Assembly: GCA_963975935.1 (NCBI GenBank)
Contig: CAXBIQ010000003.1
Coordinates: 62,001 to 126,000 of the forward strand
Direction: 5' to 3'
Source of the DNA: Planktosalinus sp963975935
GTDB taxonomy: Bacteria > Bacteroidota > Bacteroidia > Flavobacteriales > Flavobacteriaceae
Length of the DNA stretch: 64,000 bases
The notes under the pieces are model-generated. The model made no database searches. It worked only from the letters and a program-made list of their open reading frames with translations, and was not told where the DNA came from. Made by a program: the position numbers and the translations under genes. This document shows, piece after piece, positions 49,798 to 58,353 of the stretch; the stretch's first letter is position 1, and each line of letters begins with the position of its first letter.

Positions 49798-49805
49798 TAC
49801 TTTTG
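49798..49805 (+). promoter_or_regulatory. TAnnTTTG -7 promoter element for the TlpA-like gene
   Basis: TACTTTTG lies 19 bp before the ATG at 49825 and divergently from the sigma-factor gene start at 49656. Confidence 0.5.
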
Positions 49806-49824
49806 CAGTTAATATTTTAAGTTT

Positions 49825-50385
49825 ATGAAATTTTTAAAGAAGAACCTGTCAAATATATTGTTTGCTGTTTTTATTTTACTCTTGCTGATCCCGCAAACAC
49901 GCATGCCCATTCAGGTGTTTTTGCAACGTCTTATTGCATTTAGTCCTTCAACAATTAGTGAAGACAAACGTGAAGCGGTTGCAACATATGATTGGCAACT
50001 AAATAGTATAGATGATGGGCAAATAAATTTCAGCACATCAGAAGGAGAGGTTATACTTGTTAATCTCTGGGCAACCTGGTGTGCACCTTGTGTTGCAGAA
50101 ATGCCTTCTTTGCAAAAGCTCTACAATGATTATGGTGATAAAATGGCTTTTTATTTCATTTCAAATGAGATAGAAAACAAACTCAATGCCTTTTTGAAAG
50201 ACAATCAGTATAATCTACCTGTGTTCCAACCTTTGGAGCCGGCACCTGAGGCACTAAACTCAAATGCGTTGCCCACGACTTATATTATTGATAAGAGTGG
50301 CAATATAGTTATAAAGAAAACCGGGGTAGCCGACTGGAACAGTAAGAAAACACGCGATATTTTAGATGATTTAATTGGGGAATAG
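49825..50385 (+). CDS. TlpA/ResA-like membrane-anchored thioredoxin
   Basis: The 186-residue protein has an N-terminal signal anchor (SNILFAVFILLLLIP) and a thioredoxin domain with the active-site LWATWCAPCVAEMPSLQKLY (C86, C89). NALPTTYIIDKSGNIV supplies the cis-Pro region near residue 152. TlpA/ResA-type proteins act as periplasmic reductants in cytochrome c maturation or in disulfide rescue. It is transcribed alone and divergently from the sigma-factor/ArsI unit; a functional link to it is possible but not shown. The fold is clear, the partner unknown. Confidence 0.88.
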   Translation: MKFLKKNLSNILFAVFILLLLIPQTRMPIQVFLQRLIAFSPSTISEDKREAVATYDWQLNSIDDGQINFSTSEGEVILVNLWATWCAPCVAEMPSLQKLYNDYGDKMAFYFISNEIENKLNAFLKDNQYNLPVFQPLEPAPEALNSNALPTTYIIDKSGNIVIKKTGVADWNSKKTRDILDDLIGE

Positions 50386-50434
50386 TCTATTCTTACCTAT
50401 AAAATCAAGCAGGTATCAGAAGTGTTTGAATACT

Positions 50435-52591
50435 TTACATTACTTCTTTTAATTTCTTTAGTTTTTCTTTCCAGAGATCGAGTTCGTCCTTGTGGCGTTG
50501 AATGTTTTTGTGTACTTCCTGAACCATCGGGTTGCTGTCATCTACATGTTGAAAGAAGCCTAAATTGTTTTCAAGCTGGTTGATTTCCTGCTTTACTTCT
50601 TCAATTTTTTTGGAAATAAAGAAGCGTTCATTTTGGATTTTTCTTTCATCATCGTGTGAGGTAATGTTGTTGAGTTTATTGTCATATTTAATAAGTTCAA
50701 CCTCTTTTTTACTCATATCGAGTTTTTTGAAAAGCGCGTCGATGATTTTGTTGAATTTGCTATCAATATTCTTTTTATTGAAAGGAACCCTCCCTATAGC
50801 TTTCCATTCTGCTATTTTGTCTTTAATAGTTTTTAAATCTTCTTTGGTTTTTCCGGAAAGTTCAAAGGCTTTAAGTTCCTCAATCATTGCATTCTTTTTG
50901 TCCAATGCTTTTTGTTCTTCCTCACTGGCCTGATTGCGTTCTGCGTGAAGCCTGTCAAAGTAATGGTTGCAGGCAGCTTTGAATTGTTTCCAGATTTTAT
51001 CGCTGTCGCGTCTGGGAACATGGCCAATGGTTTTCCATTCATTTTGGATTTTTTTCATAAGTGGGGTAACCACATCAAAGTCCTCACTGTCTTTGTTTTC
51101 TTCGGCAATTTTAATGAGTTCTTGTTTTTTGGCCAGATTGGCAAACTGCTCTTTCTTTTGGTTTTTATAAAACTGGTTTTTCTTCCTGTTAAAAGTGCGA
51201 ACGGCATTTTTAAAAGCAGACCAGCTTTCGTCATTATTTTTTATCGGGACTTTTCCGATACTGAAAAAGGTCTCTCTAAGCTTTTCAAGCTTTTTGATGG
51301 CGTTTTGCCAGGCTTGATGACTGTCTTTTGTATTTTCGGTCAAGGCGTTGATTTGCTCGACAATTTCATTTTTTTTGTCCAGATTTTTTTCAAAATCCTT
51401 TTCCATTTCCTTTTGAAATGCTGCGCGCTTGTCGTGAATGACTTTTGTGGCGGCACTAAAGCGATCCCAGACGTCGTCACGGTATTCTTTTGCCACCGGA
51501 CCTGTATCTTCCTTCCACATTTTGTGAAGCATCTGCAACTCTCTGAAGGCTTTGTTAATGTTTTCTTCCGCGGCAAGTTCTTCTGCCCTGTTGATTATTT
51601 TTAATTTTTGCTCAAGGTTGTGTTTAAAGTCCATATCCCTGAACTCACGGTTGAGGTGCAGAAAATCATAAAAATTTTCAACGTGGTGATGGTAATTGTT
51701 CCAGACAGTATTGTAGCCATCGCGCGGTATGGGTCCTGCTTCTTTCCAGCGGTCCTGTATGTCTTTAAAATGCTTGTATGTCGTGTTGATGTTTTCCTCC
51801 ACATCAATCAATCCCTTTAATTCTTCTATTAGAGCAAGGCGCTTTTCAAGGTTTGACTGCAGGTCTTTTTTTAATTTCTTGTAATAATTGTTGCGTTTTT
51901 CCCTGTATTCAAAATGTAGCGAATTAAATTCATTTTTAAGAGGAGTAGCATAGTGAAAGTCTATAATGTTTCCGCCTTGAGCGAGAAATTCTTCTTTCTT
52001 TTCACTTAATTCTTCATCAAACTGGTTGTTGAATTCATTTCTGATTTCATCAACCTCTTTTTTTATTTCCTGAATTTTTCCGGTATTCAACAAATCTTTT
52101 AAAGCAGCGATGAGTTGCTGCTGATTCATTGAGTGATAGTCTTTTGAATTTACTTTTTCTTCGTCATCTTCTTTATCGTCACTGTCGTCAGATGAACTTA
52201 CTTCCTCTTCATCAGCATCGTCCTCTTGTTGTTCTGAAGTTTCAGAAGATTCTTCAGAAGGCTTTGAAGCTTTTTTTTCTTTTTCTGCTTGAGGTTGTTG
52301 CTCTTCTTTTTCCTCTTTTTTTTCCTCAGGCTGAGAAGCTTTTTCAGGAGTAGGTTCTTGTTCATGAAGGTTTACTTCCGGGTCCTCCTCATCGGTCTTT
52401 TTGTTTTCTTCTTCGGGAGTAATTTCTTTTTCCTGAGTGTTTGCTTCCGGAGTATCTTTGGCTTCCTTTTCTTCTTTTGGTTGTGGAGCCTTTTCAGGAG
52501 TTATTTCCTTTTCCTGAGCCGTTTCTTCAATTTGCTCATGGTTTTGCTTGTTTACTTCTTCTTTTTCCGAATTTTTTTCCTGGTCTGACAT
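50435..52591 (-). CDS. DUF349 repeat protein with acidic low-complexity N-terminus
   Basis: The ATG at 52591 was chosen over an in-frame TTG at 52600. The 718-residue protein starts with about 160 residues of Glu/Lys/Pro-rich sequence in which QEKEITPE recurs (AQEKEITPEKAP, TQEKEITPEEEN, HEQEPTPEKASQ). From about residue 190 it is built of DUF349 helical repeats, each with a W at the turn (FKDIQDRWKEAGPIPRDGYN, MLHKMWKEDTGPV, MKKIQNEWKTIGHVPRRDSD, KIAEWKAIGRVPFNKKN). The repeats are typical of long helical rods in this phylum, with no agreed function. It follows aroE by 97 bp on the same strand. Confidence 0.85.
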   Translation of the reverse strand: MSDQEKNSEKEEVNKQNHEQIEETAQEKEITPEKAPQPKEEKEAKDTPEANTQEKEITPEEENKKTDEEDPEVNLHEQEPTPEKASQPEEKKEEKEEQQPQAEKEKKASKPSEESSETSEQQEDDADEEEVSSSDDSDDKEDDEEKVNSKDYHSMNQQQLIAALKDLLNTGKIQEIKKEVDEIRNEFNNQFDEELSEKKEEFLAQGGNIIDFHYATPLKNEFNSLHFEYREKRNNYYKKLKKDLQSNLEKRLALIEELKGLIDVEENINTTYKHFKDIQDRWKEAGPIPRDGYNTVWNNYHHHVENFYDFLHLNREFRDMDFKHNLEQKLKIINRAEELAAEENINKAFRELQMLHKMWKEDTGPVAKEYRDDVWDRFSAATKVIHDKRAAFQKEMEKDFEKNLDKKNEIVEQINALTENTKDSHQAWQNAIKKLEKLRETFFSIGKVPIKNNDESWSAFKNAVRTFNRKKNQFYKNQKKEQFANLAKKQELIKIAEENKDSEDFDVVTPLMKKIQNEWKTIGHVPRRDSDKIWKQFKAACNHYFDRLHAERNQASEEEQKALDKKNAMIEELKAFELSGKTKEDLKTIKDKIAEWKAIGRVPFNKKNIDSKFNKIIDALFKKLDMSKKEVELIKYDNKLNNITSHDDERKIQNERFFISKKIEEVKQEINQLENNLGFFQHVDDSNPMVQEVHKNIQRHKDELDLWKEKLKKLKEVM
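52120..52530 (-). repeat. Low-complexity E/K/P-rich coding repeats in the DUF349 gene
   Basis: At DNA level this is a TTC/TTT-rich tract on the plus strand, encoding acidic repeats with the recurring motif QEKEITPE. Length variation between strains is likely. Confidence 0.6.
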
Positions 52592-52688
52592 TTCTTTCAA
52601 TGTTAAGGTTCATATATGGTTAAGGATGGAAAGATAGTAACTAAGTATGGATTTGCAAAGTTTAGTGAGTTTTTTGATACATCTATGT

Positions 52689-53420
52689 TTAGGAGTTCCA
52701 GATTTTCCAGGATTTTTTAGCTTGATATTGCAGCATAGCTAGGCCATTAACAATGCGTGCCCCCTGGTCTTTTCCTTTTTTTAGAAAAAGTGTCAGCTTG
52801 GGGTTGTATATCAGATCAAAGAGCAAATGCTCAGAGCCGATGCCTTTATAATCTAATTTTGGAAAGACATTTATATTGGGGCTTGTGCCCAGGGGGGAAC
52901 AGTTTATAATTAGTTTGTATTGACTAACGGTTTCTTCGTCTAAATCATCATATGTCAAATGGTTTTCTTTTTTTTCTCTGGTGACATATTTATACTCAAA
53001 ATTTAAGCTGGTCAATACATAAGCAATAGCTTTTGAGGCGCCCCCGGTGCCTAAAATTAATGCTTTTTTATTTGCTATGGGTAAGTGTTCTCCCAGAGAT
53101 TTGGCAAAACCATAATGATCTGTATTATGGCCAATTAAATTACCATTTTTTGAAATCTTTATTGTGTTGACAGCGCCAATTAGCTTGGCCTCCTTATTGA
53201 TTTTATAGAGGTAAGGAAGTATTTTTTCTTTATAGGGAATGGTGACATTCATGCCTTTTAAATCAGGATTATCTTTTAAAACCCTCTCAATCTCATCTAT
53301 TGATTGAACGTCAAAATTTAAATAAGTATGTTTTAAATTTTTTGAAGCAAAATAATCCTCAAAGTAAGGTTTTGAGAAGGAATAGGAAATGTCTTTCCCC
53401 AATAAACCAAATGTCGCCAT
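52689..53420 (-). CDS. aroE: Shikimate dehydrogenase
   Basis: The 243-residue enzyme is complete. The N-terminal substrate domain reads MATFGLLGKDISYSFSKPYF and NVTIPYKEKILPYL (catalytic Lys in PYKEK). Asp is seen in IGHNTDHYGFAKS. The NADP-binding domain has ALILGTGGASKAIAYVL and LIINCSPLGTSPN. It reduces 3-dehydroshikimate to shikimate in aromatic synthesis. It is shorter than the E. coli enzyme (272) but normal for Bacteroidota. It precedes the DUF349 gene by 97 bp and follows the DUF368 pair by 160 bp. Confidence 0.95.
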   Translation of the reverse strand: MATFGLLGKDISYSFSKPYFEDYFASKNLKHTYLNFDVQSIDEIERVLKDNPDLKGMNVTIPYKEKILPYLYKINKEAKLIGAVNTIKISKNGNLIGHNTDHYGFAKSLGEHLPIANKKALILGTGGASKAIAYVLTSLNFEYKYVTREKKENHLTYDDLDEETVSQYKLIINCSPLGTSPNINVFPKLDYKGIGSEHLLFDLIYNPKLTLFLKKGKDQGARIVNGLAMLQYQAKKSWKIWNS

Positions 53421-53580
53421 AGTTGATAGTAAAAATGAGCAATTAAATTAAGTTTGTTTGGGGATGTATATAATATTCAAAATTACGAAGTTAAGTCAAC
53501 AATTACCAAAATAATATTGAAAAAAAGAAAAAATGGTTGTTAAGGATAGGGTTTTAGTAAGTCCCGATTTAAAAAAGTTG

Positions 53581-54609
53581 TTATTTTGATTTTGAGGTAT
53601 CTTTATTCCTGTCACCATACCACCCAAGACCCAGTACTATCAAGGCACCCAAAATAATAAAGAGAATAGCTAAGAGCACTTCAAAATCAATATGGTCAGG
53701 AATATACCTGTTATAATTACTGATTATTTTATTCCCGTCCATATCAATAGCAATGTTTCCCAGAGCATCAATCGCATAAATTTTTTCTTTCCAGGGCCAT
53801 ACTACACCTAGAGATCCTGCAATAAAACCTATAATCCCGGCATATGTAGCATTTTTATAACGTTTTAATAAATAACCCAGAAGATGGGATAAAGATACCA
53901 AACCTGCCAGTGAACCTAATGAAAAGGAAGCTAAAACCTTTAAAAGCCTTACCCGGTTTGCATTATCCAAAAAGCTGAAATCCAACAAAATCAATTCGGC
54001 CATGGTATCGTAAAGGGCGTTTACCGAATCAACCAATAACAGTACATAGTTTCCAAAAAGAATTAAAATAAAGGAACCGGAGAGACCCGGAAGCGTCATC
54101 CCTGAAACACCCACAATACCACAAAAGAATACAAAAAGTAAATTGTCATTTTCAGTTGCAGGTTCTAAAAAGCTGATACTTATCCCTGTGATAATGCCGC
54201 AGATGAGAATGATGATATTTCGTCGGGACCAATCATCAAAATCCCTTGCTATATAGTAGATGGAACCGATGATCATTCCAAAAAAGGCGCTCCAGACAAA
54301 AAGCTCATAGTGCAGTATCAGAAAATCCAGTAATTGAGAAACACTAAAATAGCTGATGAGCATTCCAAAAATGAGCAAACCCAAAAACTGTCCGTTAATA
54401 TAATTGTAGAAACTGCGAAAACGGCCATTGATTAAAAGCTTGAAAGCTTTCCTGTTTACCTTTTGTAAAGAGTAAATAAACTCTTCATAAAAGCCGGCAA
54501 CAAAAGCAACGACACCACCTGAAACACCGGGAACTTTGTTTGCAGCACCCATAGCCAGTCCTTTTAGGACCAGCCATACTTTATCAGAAAATGTGCGGGG
54601 CTCAGTCAT
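53581..54609 (-). CDS. DUF368 membrane protein, undecaprenyl-phosphate translocase family
   Basis: The 342-residue polytopic protein shows the DUF368 signature in its first helix: VLKGLAMGAANKVPGVSGGVV. Related motifs recur (GLPGLSGSFILILFGNYVLL near the middle, AGSLGVVWPWKEKIY near residue 270). DUF368 proteins (PopT) have been shown to flip undecaprenyl phosphate back to the cytoplasmic face, recycling the carrier for wall and O-antigen synthesis. The start overlaps the stop of the second DUF368 gene by 8 bp, so the two are coupled. It is one of two tandem paralogues. Confidence 0.85.
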   Translation of the reverse strand: MTEPRTFSDKVWLVLKGLAMGAANKVPGVSGGVVAFVAGFYEEFIYSLQKVNRKAFKLLINGRFRSFYNYINGQFLGLLIFGMLISYFSVSQLLDFLILHYELFVWSAFFGMIIGSIYYIARDFDDWSRRNIIILICGIITGISISFLEPATENDNLLFVFFCGIVGVSGMTLPGLSGSFILILFGNYVLLLVDSVNALYDTMAELILLDFSFLDNANRVRLLKVLASFSLGSLAGLVSLSHLLGYLLKRYKNATYAGIIGFIAGSLGVVWPWKEKIYAIDALGNIAIDMDGNKIISNYNRYIPDHIDFEVLLAILFIILGALIVLGLGWYGDRNKDTSKSK

Positions 54610-55579
54610 TTTTTTTAACTTTTTTCACTGCGATGAACTCTAAGAGGAATATAGTTATAAATCCAATAATCGCGCAAATAGTAGCAGATAGGAGTTGTGG
54701 GTCGCCCGCATATTTAAAGGGAGAGATACTCTCTTCCATAAATGCTACTTGCTCGCCTTTGCTGTTCAGCCTCCAACTCAATACATCTTTCCACGGCCAT
54801 ATTTTATTTAAAGCCCCAATCATAAAACCGGTTAAAATCGCCAATGTTATATTTTTATAATTTTTAAACAACCAGTTTAAAACACCTGAAAATAATTTAA
54901 TTCCAACGACAGCACCTATGATAAAAAGCATAATCCTAACCATAGATGTCCAGAGTAACTCCCAGTTTCCGGAAAATAAAGCAATACTTAGGTCATTAAG
55001 TGTATTTAAAATCACCTCATATGAACCCAAAAGGAGCAATATAAAGGAACCTGATATGCCCGGTAAAATCATGGCAATTATTGCGATAAAACCGGAAAAC
55101 ACAATATACCAATTATTTTCAGGTGAAGCCATGGGTTCAGCAAGTGTAATAAAATAAGAGCCCAGAGCGGCAATTAAGAGTGCTAAAATGATTGCGGGTT
55201 TCCAGGGCTTAACTTCTTTACCAACATAAATAATACTGGCGAGAATAAGCCCAAAAAAGAAAGACCACACTAAAATGGGATGATTGTCCAATAGCCATCC
55301 AATGAGTTTGGCAAGTGAAATAATACTTATGAAAATACCGCTAAAAAGAACAGTTAAAAAAGTAAGGTTATATGCAATCCACGCTTTTTTAAAGCCGTTT
55401 TCTTTCCAGGTTTTAAAAAATGAGAAATTTAAGTTGTGAATGGTATTTACTAGTTCTTCGTAAATACCTGAAATAAAGGCAATTGTACCTCCGGAAACTC
55501 CGGGAACAACATCTGCAGCACCCATGGCGATACCTTTCAAAAATAAAAAAAGATGTTGTAGACGATTTTTTTGTTCCAT
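54602..55579 (-). CDS. DUF368 membrane protein, undecaprenyl-phosphate translocase family (second paralogue)
   Basis: The 325-residue membrane protein is paralogous to its neighbour, with the same core motif FLKGIAMGAADVVPGVSGGTI in the first helix, MILPGISGSFILLLLGSYEVI in the middle, and IWPWKDVLSWRLN near the end. It is expected to act in undecaprenyl-phosphate recycling like other DUF368 proteins. The 5' gene of the pair, it overlaps the downstream paralogue by 8 bp. Two copies suggest either different conditions of use or formation of a hetero-oligomer; both are inference. Confidence 0.85.
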   Translation of the reverse strand: MEQKNRLQHLFLFLKGIAMGAADVVPGVSGGTIAFISGIYEELVNTIHNLNFSFFKTWKENGFKKAWIAYNLTFLTVLFSGIFISIISLAKLIGWLLDNHPILVWSFFFGLILASIIYVGKEVKPWKPAIILALLIAALGSYFITLAEPMASPENNWYIVFSGFIAIIAMILPGISGSFILLLLGSYEVILNTLNDLSIALFSGNWELLWTSMVRIMLFIIGAVVGIKLFSGVLNWLFKNYKNITLAILTGFMIGALNKIWPWKDVLSWRLNSKGEQVAFMEESISPFKYAGDPQLLSATICAIIGFITIFLLEFIAVKKVKKND

Positions 55580-55612
55580 GGTTTTGGGCTTAAGTAGCCC
55601 AAAAATAGAAAT

Positions 55613-57013
55613 TTATTGAGACGTTTTCTTGTATTTGCCAATTATATTTTGGACAATTTCCAACTCGTAAACCGATGGGAATAGAACTTCAAGAATCAAA
55701 CTGTATTCAACATCAATTTTAAGGGCGTTTTCCAGGTGATAACTACCTTTAATATTTTCATTTAAAAAGAAATACAATCCACAAAGGCGATATTCCAACT
55801 CTGCATTTTCAGGGTAAAATTCTGATGCCTGGTGTAAGTTGTTCAGAGCTCCTTCAAATTCACCTATCTGCACTAAAATATCTGTGCGGGTCAGCCAGGT
55901 TTGCAATTCATAATTCCCCAGTTCAATGGCTTTTCTGTATCCTACTTCAGCTTCTTCAAACAAGCTTAAATGAAAATTTATTTTTCCGTATCGCTTCCAG
56001 TAATGAACATTTTCACTGTCAATATTGATGGCTTTATCAATATAGTAAAGCGCTTTTTGATAGTTTTTCTTTTTGATGTAAAAGTCTGTAATCGCAATCC
56101 AACCTTTATCGAGAAGTGCGTCATCATCCACACATTTTTGATAAAACTTTAATGCCAGTTCTTCATTTCCCAACCTTTCATGACATTTACCAATGCGCAA
56201 ATGAGCAAAAGAGGTAGGGTCTTCAAGATTGAGTGTAATGGTGTAATTCTCAATGGCTTCATTATATCGTTTCAGTCTTTCTAAAACTTTTCCTTTTTCA
56301 AGATAAGCACCCACAAAGGTATCATCAGAAATGATGGCAAAATCATAAGCCGCCAAGGCTTTTTTATAGTTTTTCAAAATATAATACTGCTTGCCTACCT
56401 GATGCCAGGCGACTTCACAATAGGGATTCTTATTAAGGTATATATTTAGAAAATCAATAGCCTCTTCATTTTGTTCCAAAAATTCAAAACAATAAATGAC
56501 GTTGTAAAGAGAGGAATAATCATCTTCATCAATTTCAACACATTTCATAAAGTGGTATTTGGCATTTTCATAATCTTCCAGGAAGAGGTATTCCATACCG
56601 ATGAGATTTAGAACATCTGCTTCGTCTTCAGTAATTTCGAGTGCCTTTTCAAGTAAATGTATGGCTTTTAAATGATCGTCTTTACGGGAATATATATTGG
56701 CGCGCTGTATGTAGATTTCTTCGTTAGAGCTCTCAATGCTTTGCAATTCATCAAGAAGGGACTCTGCAATTTCAAGCTTATCCTCAAAAATATACATTTC
56801 TACCTGAAACAACTTCAAGTTGGTTGAAGTGGGGTGCTGCTCCAAACCTAACTTGGTTGCTTTTTTTGCCAAAGCAATTTTCCCGTTTTCCATATAGTGG
56901 TTAATAATATCCTCAAATTCTTCTGAGTCAAAAAAGAGCACATTATTGGTTTTTAACATGGATTCAAAACGGGAAAGGGAGAAATTTTTGTCTTCGTTAT
57001 GGCTTAAATGCAT
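55613..57013 (-). CDS. TPR-repeat protein (466 residues)
   Basis: A cytosolic-looking protein without signal peptide, made of about a dozen TPR units. Repeat cores include AKKATKLGLEQHPTSTNLKL, AIHLLEKALEITEDEADVLN, NLIGMEYLFLEDYENAKYHF, AWHQVGKQYYILKNYKKALA and AIENYTITLNLEDPTS. It is a protein-interaction scaffold; no enzymatic domain is seen. It is 33 bp upstream of the DUF368 pair on the same strand, so it may be expressed with them. A conserved position next to aroE/DUF368 is familiar from other flavobacteria, though I could not check it. Confidence 0.85.
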   Translation of the reverse strand: MHLSHNEDKNFSLSRFESMLKTNNVLFFDSEEFEDIINHYMENGKIALAKKATKLGLEQHPTSTNLKLFQVEMYIFEDKLEIAESLLDELQSIESSNEEIYIQRANIYSRKDDHLKAIHLLEKALEITEDEADVLNLIGMEYLFLEDYENAKYHFMKCVEIDEDDYSSLYNVIYCFEFLEQNEEAIDFLNIYLNKNPYCEVAWHQVGKQYYILKNYKKALAAYDFAIISDDTFVGAYLEKGKVLERLKRYNEAIENYTITLNLEDPTSFAHLRIGKCHERLGNEELALKFYQKCVDDDALLDKGWIAITDFYIKKKNYQKALYYIDKAINIDSENVHYWKRYGKINFHLSLFEEAEVGYRKAIELGNYELQTWLTRTDILVQIGEFEGALNNLHQASEFYPENAELEYRLCGLYFFLNENIKGSYHLENALKIDVEYSLILEVLFPSVYELEIVQNIIGKYKKTSQ

Positions 57014-57145
57014 AGACGTGGATTTATGGGATTTCTTCTTATTTTAAATTTACTAATGTAAACTACTACTCAAAGTTTATACCCATTTTGTTGTTAACAA
57101 ATTAATGAACAGTAAAATTTAATTAAATATCTTATTATCAATTAA

Positions 57146-58345
57146 TTAGATGTCGTTTTCAATACTGACACTTTCTAAAACTTCTAAAATTATATGACAA
57201 CCTTGCTCAATTTCATCAAATGAAATCGTTAGGGGAGGGGTAATTCGCACAGCTTTTCCTTCAAAAAGTAACCAAAACAAGATTAACCCTTTTTCTTTAC
57301 ACTCTAAAATAACCTTATTTGCAGTTTCTGAATCCTTTAAAATTAAAGCAAGCATTAAGCCCTTTCCTCTAATTTCTTCAATCAAAGGATGCCGGAGCAA
57401 ATTCCTGAAATGCTGCTCTTTTGCAAGCGTGTCATCAATAAGTGAAGTTGTTGTGAGTTCCTGCAAAGTTGCCAAAGCCGCCGCCGCAATAAGCGGGTGG
57501 CCGCCAAAAGTGGTGATATGTCCCAGTTTGGGATGGTCCTGGAGCAATTTCATATGCTCATAAGAAGAAACAAAAGCCCCGATGGGCAAGCCGCCGCCCA
57601 TGCCTTTTCCGATAACCAAAATGTCAGGTACACAATCAAAGTGTTCAAAACCAAAAAGCCTGCCTGTACGGCCAAAACCGGGCTGTATTTCATCCAGTAT
57701 CAGCAATGCACCGGTTTCATCACAACGTTTTCTAACCTTTTTCAAATACCCGTTTTCTGGCATTAAAAACCCTGCACCTCCCTGTATGGTTTCTAAAACA
57801 ACACCTGCAGTTTTAGAGGTTATTTTTTCCAAGTCGCTTTCATCGTTAAAAGTGATGAATTTGACATCGGGCATAAGGGGCCTGAAAACACTTTTTCTGT
57901 CTTCAAATCCCATAATGCTGAGTGAGCCTATGGTGTTTCCATGGTAAGCATTGTGGGCACTTATAATCTGTGATCTTCCGGTAACGCGTTTGGCTAATTT
58001 GATAGCGCCTTCGATTCCTTCGGTGCCGCTGTTTGTGAGATAGGTTGTTGACAGGTTTTTAGGCAACTGCCGGGCAAGCAGTTTTGTCAGGTCAACTGCC
58101 GGTTTTTGAATGTATTCACCATAAACCATCACGTGAAGGTAAGCATCTGCTTGTTCCTTGATGGCGTTGACCACTTTTGGGTGACAGTGTCCCAGAGTGC
58201 AGGCAGAAACCCCGGCAACAAAATCAAGATGTGCCTTCCCCGAACTGTCATAAACATAAGAACCCCGGGCATGGGAAATTTCCAAAGCCAACGGATGTGG
58301 CGTTGTTTGCGCCTGATGTAAAAAAAAGTCGTCTTTAATGGACAC
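57146..58345 (-). CDS. Class III aminotransferase (acetylornithine-transaminase-like)
   Basis: The 399-residue PLP enzyme shows class III motifs: YLTNSGTEGIEGAIKLAKRV, SAHNAYHGNTIGSLS, the DEIQPGFGRTG dyad (LLILDEIQPGFGRTGRLFGF) and the PLP lysine K247 in DILVIGKGMGGGLPIGAF. The C-terminal half contains HITTFGGHPLIAAAALATLQ. It transfers an amino group, usually between an omega-amino acid and 2-oxoglutarate; ArgD, GabT and related substrates are all possible. It starts 8 bp after the OstA-like gene and is in the fur-purA-ostA string. The argD label is not safe without neighbours of arginine synthesis. Confidence 0.85.
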   Translation of the reverse strand: MSIKDDFFLHQAQTTPHPLALEISHARGSYVYDSSGKAHLDFVAGVSACTLGHCHPKVVNAIKEQADAYLHVMVYGEYIQKPAVDLTKLLARQLPKNLSTTYLTNSGTEGIEGAIKLAKRVTGRSQIISAHNAYHGNTIGSLSIMGFEDRKSVFRPLMPDVKFITFNDESDLEKITSKTAGVVLETIQGGAGFLMPENGYLKKVRKRCDETGALLILDEIQPGFGRTGRLFGFEHFDCVPDILVIGKGMGGGLPIGAFVSSYEHMKLLQDHPKLGHITTFGGHPLIAAAALATLQELTTTSLIDDTLAKEQHFRNLLRHPLIEEIRGKGLMLALILKDSETANKVILECKEKGLILFWLLFEGKAVRITPPLTISFDEIEQGCHIILEVLESVSIENDI

Positions 58346-58353
58346 GTTTGGGA

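Noticed and set aside
50912..51604. 230-codon plus-strand frame inside the DUF349 gene
   Set aside because: It is rich in Phe/Leu/Val because it is antisense to Lys/Glu-rich helical repeats, and it shows no recognisable domain.
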